64,000 nt of DNA from Anoplopoma fimbria (GCF_027596085.1 NC_072456.1:17888718-17952717); one strand, 5' to 3'. Numbered from the stretch's first letter, positions 11,036-23,604 are shown. Numbers and translations are program-made. Notes: generated from the letters alone by a model not told the origin.

Positions 11036-11465
11036 TTGCAAAGTTGGTTGGTTGGTCAATCCACCACTTTGCTCTAGACTTAAATATTTCAACAATAATT
11101 TGATCGATATCCATTAAATGTTGAACAGATTCATGGTCGGTAGAGAATAAGTCCTACTAACTTTGGGGATCACTTGACTTTTTACAATTTTGGCTTTTGC
11201 CGAAATGTCTCAACTAACTATTGGACAGTTTGCCGTACGTAATTCTACATAGACATTCATGTTACTCTCGGGCAGAATTGTAATAACTTTATTGTCCTCC
11301 TGACTATCATCTAGTGCCACCATCACATCAAAATGTTGTTTTGTCTAATATTTCATCTTTTGACCAAACGAATGGCTTTCCCATCAGCATCAGCTGTACT
11401 TGTTATAAGCAGATGGTACAATGCCAACACAATAAACTTAGATAATCAACATTCACATTGGCATA
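11036..11465 (+). repeat. interspersed repeat family A, copy 1
   Basis: It contains 'aaatgtctcaactaactatt', 'tagacattcatgttactctc' and 'atctagtgccaccatcacat'. Matching words occur at 31478-31870 (same strand) and in reverse at 52262-52640. It is a diverged high-copy fish repeat, class not determined. Confidence 0.6.
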
Positions 11466-13499
11466 GAAATGAGATCCACCGCTCAGCACCAATTTAAGAA
11501 AGAAAAATTGAGCTTTAAAGCTTTGTTTTCTAAAACATTGGTGAAGAACACCGGGAGCAAATGCTAGGAGTTTAAATTTTCATTAAAATCAAAATTATGA
11601 TTAGTTTGTTCCGTGCATTCCAAATTAACGGCGCACACAAGGCCAAATTGCCTCCTAAGTTACCATATGACTGGTTGCTCACAAGCAATGTAGCATTTAA
11701 AAGGCTACTTCTTAACCCGATTCTGGCGCAATGCTCCCCCCATTCAAAACCCACCAGGGCTCATCACTAACAGCAGATTTCACAGAGAGATACGGCTTCT
11801 CTTTTTTGTCCTCTTCATCCCTACCCAATGCACACACAGTTATTCGTGCGTTCTGCCTTTTCTCCTAGTGTACAGCATCGTCACTACAGATGAAGTTAAC
11901 TTCACGCCCGTCTTTCGTGTGAGTTTTTTTCTAGCTGGCGAAGTAAATGATTCTTGGCAGTCTTTCTGTCAGAGGGAAGAATAATGCCAAACAGAGCAGA
12001 ACCGCCTCCTGTGACTAATGGAGTCCTCTTTAGCCAGAAACTCATCAGTACATGACCGTACTGTGAACAGTAAATGTGTGTGTGTGTAGTCACACTGTAG
12101 AGGACTGCAGGGTCAGAAAGATCTAAGGTACGAATGTTTGTGTGTGTGTGTGTGTGTCAAAGGTCTTCTCATCTCCACATCTCAGAGTCTTGTGATTGAC
12201 GTGGTTGATGTGGAGGCCATAGTGTGGCTCCTGATGGTGAGAGATGGCAGGTAATTGCAGGCTGCTGACTCTCAGACAAATTGCCCAAAGGTGAGTCGCT
12301 GCTGTCGGCGCTGTCTGGAAGTGTGTTATCAGACTTCCTGAGGTGGAGGAACTACATGGATGGAGGCAGCAGTAGGGCTGGAAAAGTCAAGGAATTTCTA
12401 GCTGGAACTTGGATTTAGAAGTTTTCATGTTTAAACCGTGTTTTTCTCCACTGAAGCCTCATAAGTTCATATTGTGCTTATTTATTTAGATACATGTTAA
12501 AATAGTTTTATTTGGTTATCATGGTAAAACTGTTATATATTATTAATTTACTTGCAGCTGATATTAATTAACTCCAAAACACATGAGTATCATGAAATTA
12601 TGTCTCAGTAAAATGCCTTATCACTTTTGAAAATGCATTTGATCTTACAATTCAAGTTGCAATTATTTCGATTTCACAATGTATGTTACAGGAAATTTTA
12701 CAGGCTCTTCACTTCTGAATATGAATGAATTAAATTAATTATATTATTGGATTAGAGATTAGATTAGAACCGTTATACTACATCATAATAATCAAACAGC
12801 TTCCTGCTTTGGAAGAAGAAAGACAAATCCTTTCACATGGGAGAAATAGAACATGAGTATCGTGTTGTTTATTTTGTTTTGCCATTTATACTGTAGACTT
12901 TATCTGTTGTTTAAAGATATGTAGAATTCAAGTGAGTTGCAAACTCCTGTACTGTATCAATAAGGGGTGTATGTTTCCTATTGTTGTTGCCTTTTTTATT
13001 GAAAGATTGATTTGTGGTCAAACCGGCCTGGAGCTGCTCTCTGTTGTCCTGTAAATATTGATGTATAGTAAAGGTGTCTTATGATACCATGAGTGATGGG
13101 CCATGAAATGGCAGGAGACTTAAATTCATTCATGTCCTTGAAGCATTTTTGTGATGTAACTTGTCAAGATGAAGCTATTTTTAAACTACTTTATATACTG
13201 TTAGTTTAACATGTAACATTACATCATATTTCATAACCCTTATCATATGTTTCGGAATTTGCAAAGCAACTAGAAAAGCTGTTGAGTAAACGTGGTGGAG
13301 TATAATATTTCCCTTGAGATGTAGTAAAGTCAAAGTCTAAGACACATACAATGGGAATATCCAAGTAAACTACAAATTCCTTATAACTTGTACTTACTCT
13401 AAGTACACCAGTTGAGTAAATGTACATAGCCTAGTTACTTTCAATCCTTGTTCCTTTGTAATGGATGTGTGTGGACGTCATGTGACCAACTGTACCAAC

Positions 13500-14030
13500 T
13501 GTCAGCCCCGCGGCTAAATCACTGCACAGCCAGGCGCTGATTCTGGCCTCTGGCAGTCTTCAGCTTAATACACATGTGAACGGTTCTCATGCCACAGCTA
13601 TTAAGCTCATTTACATAATATAGTCTACATTTTTATTTTCATTATTATTTATACGATCGGTATTTGCACTGTGCCTTAGTCCATCATCTCGATATTTGCG
13701 TCTCATAGATAATCGGTTGTTTGCATTGCGAAATCCCATCTGGTGTGTAACTTGTTTGCCCCCTAATTGCACCACGGATGACATCTAATTGCTCGCAGAA
13801 TTGAAATGGAGAAAATATGCGTACGTGTTTTTAATTTACAAGAAATCTATTCGTATCTTAATAAGGCTTGGACTGACACTTTTTACAGTGGCATTGGCAG
13901 TTTAATTATGTGGAACAAGACAAAGATGCGGTGGGGTAATTTATATCCTGTGTATCACATGAGCGAGCCCATAGCTGTGACTCTTATTTCAGCAGCTCTG
14001 ATTGAAGTGTTACATGAAATGGATTGAGTC
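13500..14030. other. candidate intronic regulatory block
   Basis: Repeat-free stretch with several TAATTG/CTAATTGC words, 'gtttgcattgcgaaat' (POU-like) and 'agcagctctgattg', just before a G-quadruplex motif. It looks like a vertebrate enhancer; no direct evidence. Confidence 0.3.
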
Positions 14031-14081
14031 CACAGTGCTTCCTGCCGCCAAATATGTCACCAGTGTTTGGAAATGAACTGC

Positions 14082-14103
14082 GGGTTGGAGGGTGGGTGGG
14101 GGG
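14082..14103 (+). other. canonical G-quadruplex motif
   Basis: Four G-runs of three or more, with loops TTGGA, T and T (GGG-TTGGA-GGG-T-GGG-T-GGGGGG), fit the G3+N1-7 rule. It lies on the plus strand, so in pex5l pre-mRNA it is C-rich; the effect would be at DNA level. Confidence 0.75.
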
Positions 14104-17100
14104 ATTCATTAGTTACTTCATGAATACATTATTGAAAACATGGATAATCATGGTAAAGGTTACACATACCCTCGGCTGTTGGTGGCACCCACATTAAGAA
14201 AAAACATATATTTATATATTTTGCCTCTAGAATCCAATTAGTATGTCTTAGTCAGCTGGACTGAAAATAAATACAGAGAAAATAGATGCGCACTGCCAGG
14301 AAGGTAACTTGTAGAACTTTATAATTCATGCTATTGTAGGTCAGCAAAAATACAGGAACCAATGGTCCTGAAATAGAAAGTGGTGACTTTATAGTACCCT
14401 GAGTGGGAAAACAAAATCATGATGGATAGTAAAAAGCAAAGCTATATGTTTTGCACTAGGAATAGACATGTTAATAAAGAATTGATGATCATAATTAACA
14501 GCATTCAGAGGACCATTTGGTGTCAGTTCACCCATATAAGAAGCAGCAAGCAAACAATATTTAACCTGCTACCCTAAGCTTCATCCTGCAAATTCTTGAA
14601 TTTGGATGTTAGGCCAATACAGATCACAACCACGTTTCGATTTATGAAAATCTGTAGACCATTTTCCACATGAATAAAAGTAAAAAGGGAGAAGTAGGTC
14701 TATAGAATTTGAAGCTTTTGGCAACCGAAGCTCATTATTTCATGCAAGTAATTTTTCATGATCCGCTTTCTCAGGGTTTGTGCAACTGAAATTAGAATGT
14801 TAAGACCCAATAAATTAGTTGCTTCAATATCTTTTGTAATTCTTGGAGTGAGTGCATTGCTGCCAAAAGTGAACTCTAACCTCATCTGTTTACGTCAGCT
14901 CGGGTATTGTTAACTTGAGACTCAACCTTTGGAGGAAATCAGGCACATGAATAAGGTTTACTTATCCACTTTGCCCATGGGACTTACACTACAGAAAATC
15001 TCATTATTTACCAGTGACATGGAGCAGCCTGAAAAAAGAAAAGCTGTCCTCATCTCCAGAGCCAGGCTTGCCTTTTAATGTTAATGAGCCACCCACTGCT
15101 CTGATGCATAGGCCAAGTCCATGGTCAGTGAGACAAAAATAGGAAGCTGGAGTCCCGATAATGTCACTCAGAGATCAACACAATACATTGCAGTGGACAA
15201 AGTGCCACCAATGCATTTTGGCAGACAATGGGATAACACACAATATGGATGTCTGTGATAACACATAGAGCCACTGTGGCTCGGGCATTAGTGCAGTTAA
15301 CTGTGAAGTAATGACATACGAACAGTGTTTGGATATGTGTTGTCACCTGATAATTGTTGGCTGGATACCAATAAATAACTGCTATGAGAATTATATGTTA
15401 ACTAAATTCGAGTAAGTTAGTTTCCGTAGTTTTTTTTCTGTGTGAAAAGAAACTGAACCTATGGGAAAATGGAACAACTTTACCAACCCGTCCCAAGACT
15501 CAGACCAGATCAAACAAACTGTTTGTGTGTTTGAAAGAGTATCTTTAATCATTGCTGTGCAGTTGTTTTGTGTGAACCAGAGTTCAAATGAGTACAATTT
15601 CAACTGGCCTAAACTGAAAAAGATTTGCAAACTCATCAGATATCAAAGCACCTTAAAACAAAAGCCTTATATAAACTCTGTCAACAACTCAAATGATACA
15701 ACATTGTAAGAGGACGAGATATAGCTTTTGTCTTATTTTACTTTATGTAATTTGTGGACTGTTACCTTCTTGCACTATATTCATCCCTGTGTGCACCTCT
15801 GACAAATTAAACTTGCTGGAATTTTGGCAGTTGCCTTGCCTTCTCATGTTGGCAGCTCCACTGAAAAAGTTGGTGTATGGTGGTCTGCTTGAGGACACAC
15901 TGACAGAAGTTGTTGAAGCATTACTCATTTATTTTCCCCTTCACAGTTTCCCAGAGTGTCTGTGGATTAAAACCACTGACATTTTGATCACTACATCAGA
16001 CCCAAATTTGTAAAATGGATGATATTTTTAGAGCCCAAATCCTTTTCCCCTGTGGGTCCTACATTTCTTACATTTTGCTGCTTCATCTAATTGAATGAAT
16101 TGACAGAAAGGTGGTGTGCTGATTTAATGTTCTCTCCCTACCATCTGAGCTGTCTCTACCGCCATGTCTTTATAAGTATGAAAGAGCATGCATATGCACA
16201 GCTACTAAAATGGAAATTATCTAATTGTGGGCTTTAACATTGGCGGTTGAAGCCAAAATGGCTGACCACTTGCATCAGAGCTCCTCTAGAGCCGAGGCCA
16301 GCACTCAGGCCGCTCGATCATATCTGAGAGATACAGTTACCGATCGATACTCCATGCTCAGACGCTTATCCAGGAGCATCTCAGAATCTCATCACTTACC
16401 TGCCCTATGGCTGATGCCTGTACGCAAACTGTGCAATTATTTTGGAGCATGTAGCTCACGGCTTATACAAGATGTGACATCATCGCTAACTTTGGGCAGG
16501 GATCCATGAGCGGGCGGTCCACTTATCTGCTGCTGCTCCTCTCACTTTCTCACCGTCTTGTTGCCCCCTGCTCTATTATTTATTGACTATTACACATAGC
16601 TCTGTGTGCAACTTTCTACTGTAGACCTCAGCAAACCTGAAGTAACTCAAGAGTACAGGGTTCACTCCCATTTTCTGGGAAAAGAGATGTCCATTTAGTG
16701 ATAGAGTGGTTTTATTGCAAGTAAAAAACAAAACTTTAGTGGCTATCTCAACTTCTGAAAGGTAAAGACACTATTTTTTTAGTCACTCAGGTAGGTTGAC
16801 GGGCCAAACCTTAATTTACAATGACATCAAAGAGCAAAAGGTGGTGAAAGTGCTTTAAGCTTCAAACAAAATCTTATTCTTTCTCAGATATGTAGGAGTC
16901 AGTTTCCATGTTGTCATGGCAAACTCTTTCAAATCTCTGATAGCATGAGAGCGTCAGGCATACTTCACAACTCGACACATGGAGCGTGTCGGTGCACAGT
17001 CCTATGAAGAATGAAACCATATCTAATTACTGAAACGTCGCCATCCCCTGTGTAATCTGATATGTCTGGCCCTATGATTACTGACCTATTTACCTTCCTA

Positions 17101-17539
17101 TTGTTAGCCACCTTCTTTTCTCTCAGTCAAACACCCCCTGAACTTGAGCGTGTGTGTGAATTCAGCATGGACTATTAAACTGTCAGCTACCACCACAGGG
17201 GCGAATGCATTGCATGAAGCACAGTAGTGATCATTTGACAATGAAAGGACTGAGGGAGTCAAGTGGAAATCAGCTCTACAGGACTTCAGGTAGATGCATT
17301 CAAACTGCAGGAACGATTATGATTCTACATGGGCAATGATGTTGGAAATGTGGCTTGAAGTTCACATAATTCTCCCTTTATTGCATCTCTTTATTCAAAT
17401 ATTTCCAAGAGCACTCAAGGATCTTTTTCATTAAGTTGGAAACGAATGGCAGGGTGGGTGATTCTACTGCGAAAAAAATGTTTTACTCAATACAATTATG
17501 AAAAAAAATATGCTGTATCACGATCACCTTTTATGATCA

Positions 17540-17947
17540 ACAACTAGAAATTCTCATGAGATCAGTCCTGGTGGTCAAAGGTCTGGGTTGCCCCATTTGG
17601 GTCAGTCTCAGCACCGGGGGTCTGATCCTGGGGACTTCCCCTACTCGGATCAGCAGACTTTCTATTGTAGTCGTTACACAGGTTAGACCCATCACCAGCC
17701 CGTTGTGACAACCAGCGCTGCTGAATGCTAGATGCTACAGCTAACCGTTGACTGCCAATTAAAGGCCTGTCTATCGGAGCCGTCACCAGCCATCCTACAA
17801 GTGAAGTGATTTTTTCACCTTTCTGCCATTTAGGATTTAAACTAATAAAGAAACTGAAAAAAACGTACACGGACCCTGTATCTTCAACTTAGTTTTTAAA
17901 ATGTTTAAAACGAAAAATCTGGCACGATCTTACATATTGCACCTTTA
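17540..17947 (-). mobile_element. probable transposon-derived segment ending 'aaaggtgcaatatgtaagat'
   Basis: On the minus strand this begins with AAAGGTGCAATATGTAAGAT at about 17947, a terminal sequence I recognise as recurrent in fish genomes. It continues into a 100-codon open frame with no known domain. The boundaries, especially the low-coordinate end, are guesses. It lies only about 65 bp downstream of the exon at 18012. Confidence 0.4.
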
Positions 17948-18011
17948 AGTCAGTGGTGGAGATGGTTGACAGGTGACAGATGTGAGATGCACTAAGCAGC
18001 ACTCTGCTTAC

Positions 18012-18107
18012 CTCAACAGCAGCCTTGGCTCGCTCAAACTCCTCCTCCAGGGACTGATGTCTGGACAGGAGGGCACTGCCCAACCGCTGCTCCTTGGCTA
18101 AGCGAGC
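18012..18107 (-). CDS. pex5l: pex5l exon: first half of the HCN-binding core (EEEFERAKAAVE)
   Basis: This coding exon is 96 bp (32 codons), phase 0 at both ends, with donor 'GAG|gtaagc'. It encodes ARLAKEQRLGSALLSRHQSL and then EEEFERAKAAVE. It is almost identical to human PEX5L around ALLSRNHSLEEEFERAKAAVE, the start of the conserved core that contacts the cyclic-nucleotide-binding domain of HCN channels. The acceptor is odd: just upstream of 'gagacag' the pyrimidine tract is replaced by a long (TG)n run in the transcript sense, seen as (CA)n at 18114-18194 on the plus strand. The rest of the core lies in the next exon, 9.1 kb downstream. Confidence 0.95.
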
Positions 18108-18124
18108 CTGTCTCACACACACAC

Positions 18125-18199
<75 letters not shown>

Positions 18200-20527
18200 A
18201 CGCATGTTTCGTAATATATACATATATGCACAGACAAAAAATCTGTTAAACATATACACACTCACATTCACGCAGCACATCACAAGCAGACACACGCACA
18301 CATACACACACATCACATGAGCAGCGCAGCGCAGCACATCACTCACACAACCAATCAGCCAGAGGGAGAGACAGGCAGTGAGAGTGTGCAGGGTCAGCCG
18401 TCTCTGCTTTCTCAGGGACGAGTAAATATCCCTGCCTCGACAAAGCCTCTGACATGCTTAGGAAGGCCAGCAGAATCACTGCTGTCAGCATCTCATCCCA
18501 CCCCTCATCTGAATGCCATGCTACTCATCCAGCCGCTCGCAATTTCACTCCCCAACCCACTCCATTTCCCGTGCACCTGCACATGCAATATCTGAATGAT
18601 GTCGATAGCCTCTCCGTTACAAACTTGCAGATAAAGCATTGCTCTGCTGTCAAATTACACGCTTGTGGTTTTGCGTTTTGAGTGCTGTGTAGTTTTCCAT
18701 GATTCCACACTACACCTACAGATTTAACTGAAGGGTAAATGATTTTGAGATAGCCTTTGATGCTCAGATGTGATATGGCGCTATATTTGTCTGTAATTAG
18801 CAGTGACTGAACTTATAAACTTATACCAGGGCTAGAAAAAAACTCAACAGAGACAGGAATGAATTTCTCACTGTCAGTGGCTTCCCCCAGAATGGACCAG
18901 TCTGTACCTGTAACAATTTCCATTTCTTCAGACTGCCATAATGCAAGATTAATTGAGGTCACATAATCTCAGTATTAATGGACTCAGAATAAATTGCCTC
19001 ATCCATTTTATTGTAGATAACCATGTTTTTTTTCTATTTACTAGAACAAAAATACATTCATTGTTAAATATATTACCACATTTACAAAGCTCTTTGCTGT
19101 TGCATGAATACACTGCAGAATGCTCTAGTATGGTTGGAAAACTCCACCCAAAAACACTCTTAACACATTTGGTTATCTGGTCATTTTGGTTGTATTTATT
19201 TATTTATTTATCATAAATCCCCCTGAAGTCTAGTAAGAATTGGCATCCTGACAAGAGTTGTCCAGTGCAGCAATAGTTTAATACCATTAAGAATCAGGAA
19301 AATATCTGCAGCTGATGTCAGCCTCTGGGGCCAGTGTTTCAGAAACAAAGAGGGCTTCTATCAGGATTTAAGGTTTTTATTTTCATTTCAAGTGGCGATA
19401 TTGCAATATTGCAGTCCTGGATGATCTAATTGAGACACAACATTGGATTGTGCTTTGAGTTTAGCAGTCTGGAGTCTTTGGTTGTCTCCGAAATTCCATA
19501 CTAGCATACTATTATTCAGTATTTTGTGCATAGTTCCATTTATTGTGTACATACAATGGAGACAAACTGTACTTCAGCATTTTTCTCAGGAATGTCGCCA
19601 CAGTCACCCGGTTCATGATACTGCAAATATATAAATATTGCAATACTTTCATCAGTGGGCCATAGGCTGTATATGTCATGCAACACAAGTTTCCCTTCCT
19701 TGCATGCATTTTCTGTTTATGTGCTTTAGTAGGTATACTACTAAGTACCAAACTAAAACCACTCTTTACAGTATCTCTGTCAGCTATCATGTAACTCCTG
19801 AGCCAAACAAATTAGCGTGTTTGTTTGCCAATAACTTCCCTCCATCTCGGTTAAGTTATCTTTAATCCCAGATCTATTATTTATCAGAGCGCTGAAAAGG
19901 TGTTACGCTAGCTTGGTGAGATCAACCCTAATGGGCTGCTGAGTAATTCATAGCCTCTTAATGATTGCCTCTGGAAACAAGACCCGTTGTGCAAACCTAC
20001 ACAGAGACATCAACTGAGGAGGAAAGCGCTTGACATTTGGACCTTGTAGCACCACAAAGGAACAATCTCAAGGCCAACAATATATCTGGATTTCCTCAAG
20101 GCTGCCTTTTGGCTTCTATAATCTCATCTTTTTTTTGGCTTTTAAGTCAAATAGTATGAGATGGTGATGCTTTTTTTCCCGGTGCAAATGTATAACTCTT
20201 TCAATATCGTATGAAAGGATGCATAGGGAGGCTTACATGTCTTCCACTAATATACTGCCTGTTGAGCTGAAATGGAAGAATTGTAGGTGTTAGGACAAAA
20301 TGAAGGCTCATTAGAAGGCTACATTATCATGCATTGGCATGCAGTTGCTAGATAAATAAATTAAATTCATAGTTTCATGAAATCTTTATGAGGGTTTAAC
20401 CATCAGTCAGAACAATGTGTTTGAGATGTGTGAAACTCTTTCACTTCAAAGGGATGTTGATTTCAAGTGCACACAGCGCATACAATAATGATGATTACTG
20501 CCTGCTTCTTTCATACTGAGCACTTAC
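18108..20527. other. pex5l intron, 2.4 kb
   Basis: It contains the (CA)n array next to the acceptor, further CA-rich sequence to about 18315, and otherwise unremarkable AT-rich sequence. Confidence 0.7.
18114..18194. repeat. (CA)n microsatellite at a splice acceptor
   Basis: Seven CA units, one interrupting G (18128), then about 33 more CA units. It ends 7 bp from the pex5l exon starting at 18107. In transcript sense it is (TG)n in the place of the pyrimidine tract. Confidence 0.97.
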
Positions 20528-20621
20528 TTGACTTGATAAAGCAGACTCTGGCTCCACTTTGGTATTTACTTCCAAGGAGTTCTTGTTGAATGGCTCTATT
20601 TGGGTTTTACAGTCTATGGAC
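20528..20621 (-). CDS. pex5l: pex5l exon: ESALSSQ segment
   Basis: This coding exon is 94 bp (one base plus 31 codons). Its acceptor is 'tctactttag' and its donor 'TCAA|gtaagt', a near-consensus site. It encodes SIDCKTQIEPFNKNSLEV, then NTKVEPESALSSQ. It matches the human segment between the conserved LLW and the ARLTKE motif only loosely (shared S-E-S-A residues), which is normal for this variable linker. The end is phase 0 and joins directly to ARLAKEQ of the next exon. Identification rests mainly on position, phase and flanking exons. Confidence 0.87.
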
Positions 20622-20705
20622 CTAAAGTAGAAGAGAAGCAGACATACTTGATATGAATACAATACAAAATTTCTCCACCTTGAAATCACTGCCACCAATA
20701 CCTAC
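20622..20705 (-). other. 84 bp mini-intron of pex5l
   Basis: Donor GTAGGT and acceptor 'cttctcttctactttag'. It is close to the lower practical length for vertebrate introns. Retention would not keep the frame, because 84 bp adds 28 codons with an in-frame TAG at its 3' end ('tactttag' region, to be checked by frame). Confidence 0.85.
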
Positions 20706-20829
20706 CACAGAAACTCATTGGATGAATTTTTAGAAGACCGCCGTCTCTCCAACTTCCATTTTCTGTTGCCATTCCTCTCAGGGTTGGGGTTCAGCTCTTC
20801 CCATTTATCCAACGTTGAACCAATGGTAC
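20706..20829 (-). CDS. pex5l: pex5l exon: LDKWEEL segment
   Basis: This coding exon is 124 bp (two bases, 40 codons, two bases). Its acceptor is 'gtccccag' and its donor 'CTGTG|gtaggt'. It encodes TIGSTLDKWEELNPNPER, then a basic RKWKLERRR run, then SSKNSSNEFL. It aligns with the human QLEKWDD...RKSSSSRTGSKELLW region. The last two bases TG plus the first base G of the next exon make the conserved tryptophan (FL-W-S). It is separated from the next exon by an intron of only 84 bp. Conservation is moderate, but phases on both sides are consistent, which supports the boundaries. Confidence 0.9.
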
Positions 20830-22018
20830 CTGGGGACAGTAATAGGTAATAATAAAGAATATATAATAATAAAATCACGAAACACTAGAAGTTAATTTGT
20901 TTCACATCAAAAACATCCTCACTTTTTCACACTAAATATAAAGTTAACCTCTATTATCTGTTGATTTGGACAAATGCTGATGTGTTTATAGCCTTGTGAA
21001 AAAAAGGACATTTCAATTTTATCATTTAGCAATAACTAATAAAAAAAAAAAAGTAACTAATAATGTTTTCCATTAGTTGAAAAGCAAACCTTTTGACACC
21101 GGATTTCAACCACTAATGAAGTCAATTAGTGCTGTGGGTGTAATGAAAAACATATGACCACAATTCTAACAGGATGTAAAGTTTTGCTCAAATGATGCCA
21201 GTTTTATAATCAATCTCACAACCATGAGTTATTCACCACACTGTAGTCTGACACAGTCTGCATAATTAGCTCTCATTGAAGACTTTAACCTTTTCAACTG
21301 GCAAATAGGAAAGTAATTGGCCGTTTCCTCTTAATGTCTTTTAAGATGATCCCTTTCATTACTGTAAATTGGCTTGATCCGTCTTTGCTCCATCTTGAAC
21401 GTGTGCGAGGTCAGTTCCACAGGGGCTGATGGGAGTTGTTGGGGTATGTATGGGGGTGGTGTGGAGATTTATGGCTTTTGAGAAACTGAGTGAGGTGGTT
21501 GCTAGAAAGTTAAGACTGTGTGCAATGATAGATTTCATATGATAGAGTCATCATGGAAAAATGGGGGTCTGATTTTCCCTTGGGCCGTTTTGGTGTGGCG
21601 ACTCAAATTATAGAATTATAGATGTATATGAAATTGTGTGTACGTTACAGAATAAACACAGTGATGGAAATAAAGGAAAACATTTAGAATTTTTCTGTTA
21701 GTATGAATTCCTCACTGTACACCTAAGGCACTGCTGCATGCTGTATGCTGTGTACTATAATATCAATATACTGAACAGTGACAGATTTCAATTCTTTGTG
21801 GTAAAGACACATTTCAGTCAACCAGTAAGATGCTTAGCTGTAAATGCAGGCTATCCACTCTGGTGTATGCGTTTTTAAGTGATACCAAGTGACAGTTGGT
21901 TGGTCTGCATCATTCTCCCATAAGATTGACTTTCTTTTGCCCATAAATTGCATGTTAGGAATACTTTTGGTTTCTCTAAAAGATTGGGAAAAATCCATCT
22001 TTAACAATCCATCTCTAC
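20830..22018. other. pex5l intron, 1.2 kb
   Basis: AT-rich, with no repeat or RNA gene recognised. Confidence 0.7.
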
Positions 22019-22228
22019 CTGAGTCTAGTGATGCCCTCTCTGGGGTCCTCATGCTTTGTCCTGTTTGTTCAACTTCCACCTGGATCAGCTCTGTCTCATC
22101 CGTCTTCTTCCTGTGAGAGTTCTTCTTCTGGCTGTTGCACCGGGACGACAGAGGGCTCCTCTTGTCCTTGCTGCTCCTCCTCTCGCCAGGTTCACTGAGA
22201 TCCAGCAGGTCCAGTGTTGAAGATAGAA
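22019..22228 (-). CDS. pex5l: pex5l exon: LLDLSEP motif and basic linker
   Basis: This coding exon is 210 bp (two bases, 69 codons, one base). Its acceptor is 'gtccctcacag' and its donor 'CTCAG|gtagag'. It encodes LSSTLDLLDLSEP, matching human TTGLDLLDLSEP, then a lysine/arginine/serine-rich linker (RRSSKDKRSP, SQKKNSHRKK), an acidic patch (DETELIQVEVEQ), and TPERASLDSG. The DLL/LLDL stretch is the type of clathrin/AP-2-binding tripeptide reported for TRIP8b, which promotes HCN1 internalisation; function is by family knowledge only. The linker diverges from human while the flanks align, as expected of a disordered region. Upstream and downstream phases (1 and 1) agree with the neighbouring exons. 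Confidence 0.93.
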
Positions 22229-23604
22229 CTGTGAGGGACATGACAGTAGTTTAGTGAAACAAGCGGCTGGTATTGTATACACCTTGTGAGTCTGTTTGTG
22301 TGTGTGTCAAAATGTGTCCTGGAGAAAGCTCTTATAGTGGGAACTAACACAGGAGCAATTTTGAATACTTTTTCAGGGGTTAAATATGTCTGTCTGTCTG
22401 TGGACAAACTTTTCGACTTGAAAGCATCACAACCGTGCAAGATGCAGTCATGAAACTTTTCAAGTGGGGAATTTCTGAATGATTGTCATCTGTGTGATTT
22501 TATTCTTAAATATCAGATAGTTCTGCATTCATTGTGTGGTTTAGATAAAGTGGTCCACTCTGCAAAGGGATTTTTGAGTTTCTTCAGCATATATCCCACT
22601 TTGGAAACTTTCCTTTCTCTTTGTAATAAGATAGAACGACCGGTTTCACTTATTGTCCTGCATGAAACTTCGATTTTGATCTACACATTTTCTGACAATG
22701 CTAGTTGAGCTGTCAAAGGTACTTAAGCTGTCACGGTATTGTCCTCTGGGTGGACATCTAAAAAATGTACTGCTGCTCTTTTCAGAGAATCTAAATATAC
22801 CACAGGCCACTGCACAGTCTGATAAGGATAAGGCAGCCCCTTGAGGAGCTCCAGTTTGGTCAATTAAGTAATTCAATCGCAGGTTGTTCGAGCGGCAAAG
22901 AAGGACAGAGCCTTCTGTCAAAGGGCTCAACTTTTGTCTGAGATGTCGTCCAGCTTCATGGCTGAAGACTCTGTAACAGTGTTATAATTCTGAGCTGATA
23001 CCCTCTTTACATAAAAAGGAAGAGGATGTTTGGTTTGAATAATTACTGTGATAAATTCAAAACTTTAGGCAAAAGCAGAATGTAAGCTTTCCTATTTTTT
23101 CTTATTATTTTTTGTAGATTACTTTCATTGTCAATCAATTCCTGACCACTTTTCTTTTACATCTTGTGTATTGAATATTGTCTGTGTTAGTAGTATGACA
23201 TGCTGTAGTTCAAGTCAAATGGGCAGTAGGCTATGTCCTGCGGCTGCTTATGTGTTGCCAGTGTTTGCTGTAACTTTCAGACGGCATCCTTGGTTATTTT
23301 CTGGAAAAAATATGTACAGTCTTGCATGAGGACAATCTTAGTAATATGTGAATATCTTGCAACTGATATAAGTAAATTAATAAATAAAAAAAAGCAAACG
23401 GGGTGAAATGCACACAAGGAGCCTAATTTTAGGTGATATGTTTCCTCTTAATACCACTGTAATGGTAAATTTGTGTGAAGTGCGTTTTACTGGTCATTAA
23501 TTTCTTGCCTCAAAGGTTAGAATTATCATATATTCTAAATATGATATTCACATTACATTACATTGTCACTGTCATGCACATATTGTACATGAAAAGCACA
23601 TCTA

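Larger units (their letters stand above)
8946..18011. other. pex5l intron, 9.1 kb
   Basis: It splits the two halves of the HCN-binding core. Contents recognised: a purine tract at 8958-9046, an interspersed repeat at 11036-11465, a short (TG)n near 12137-12157, a candidate regulatory block at 13500-14030, a G-quadruplex motif at 14082-14103, and a probable transposon-derived segment at 17540-17947. Nothing was recognised in 9050-11035 or 14110-17540 beyond AT-rich sequence and short non-homologous open frames. Confidence 0.6.

Noticed and set aside
17562..17870. 102-codon minus-strand frame
   Set aside because: Probable transposon-derived sequence, no domain, and out of the pex5l exon chain.
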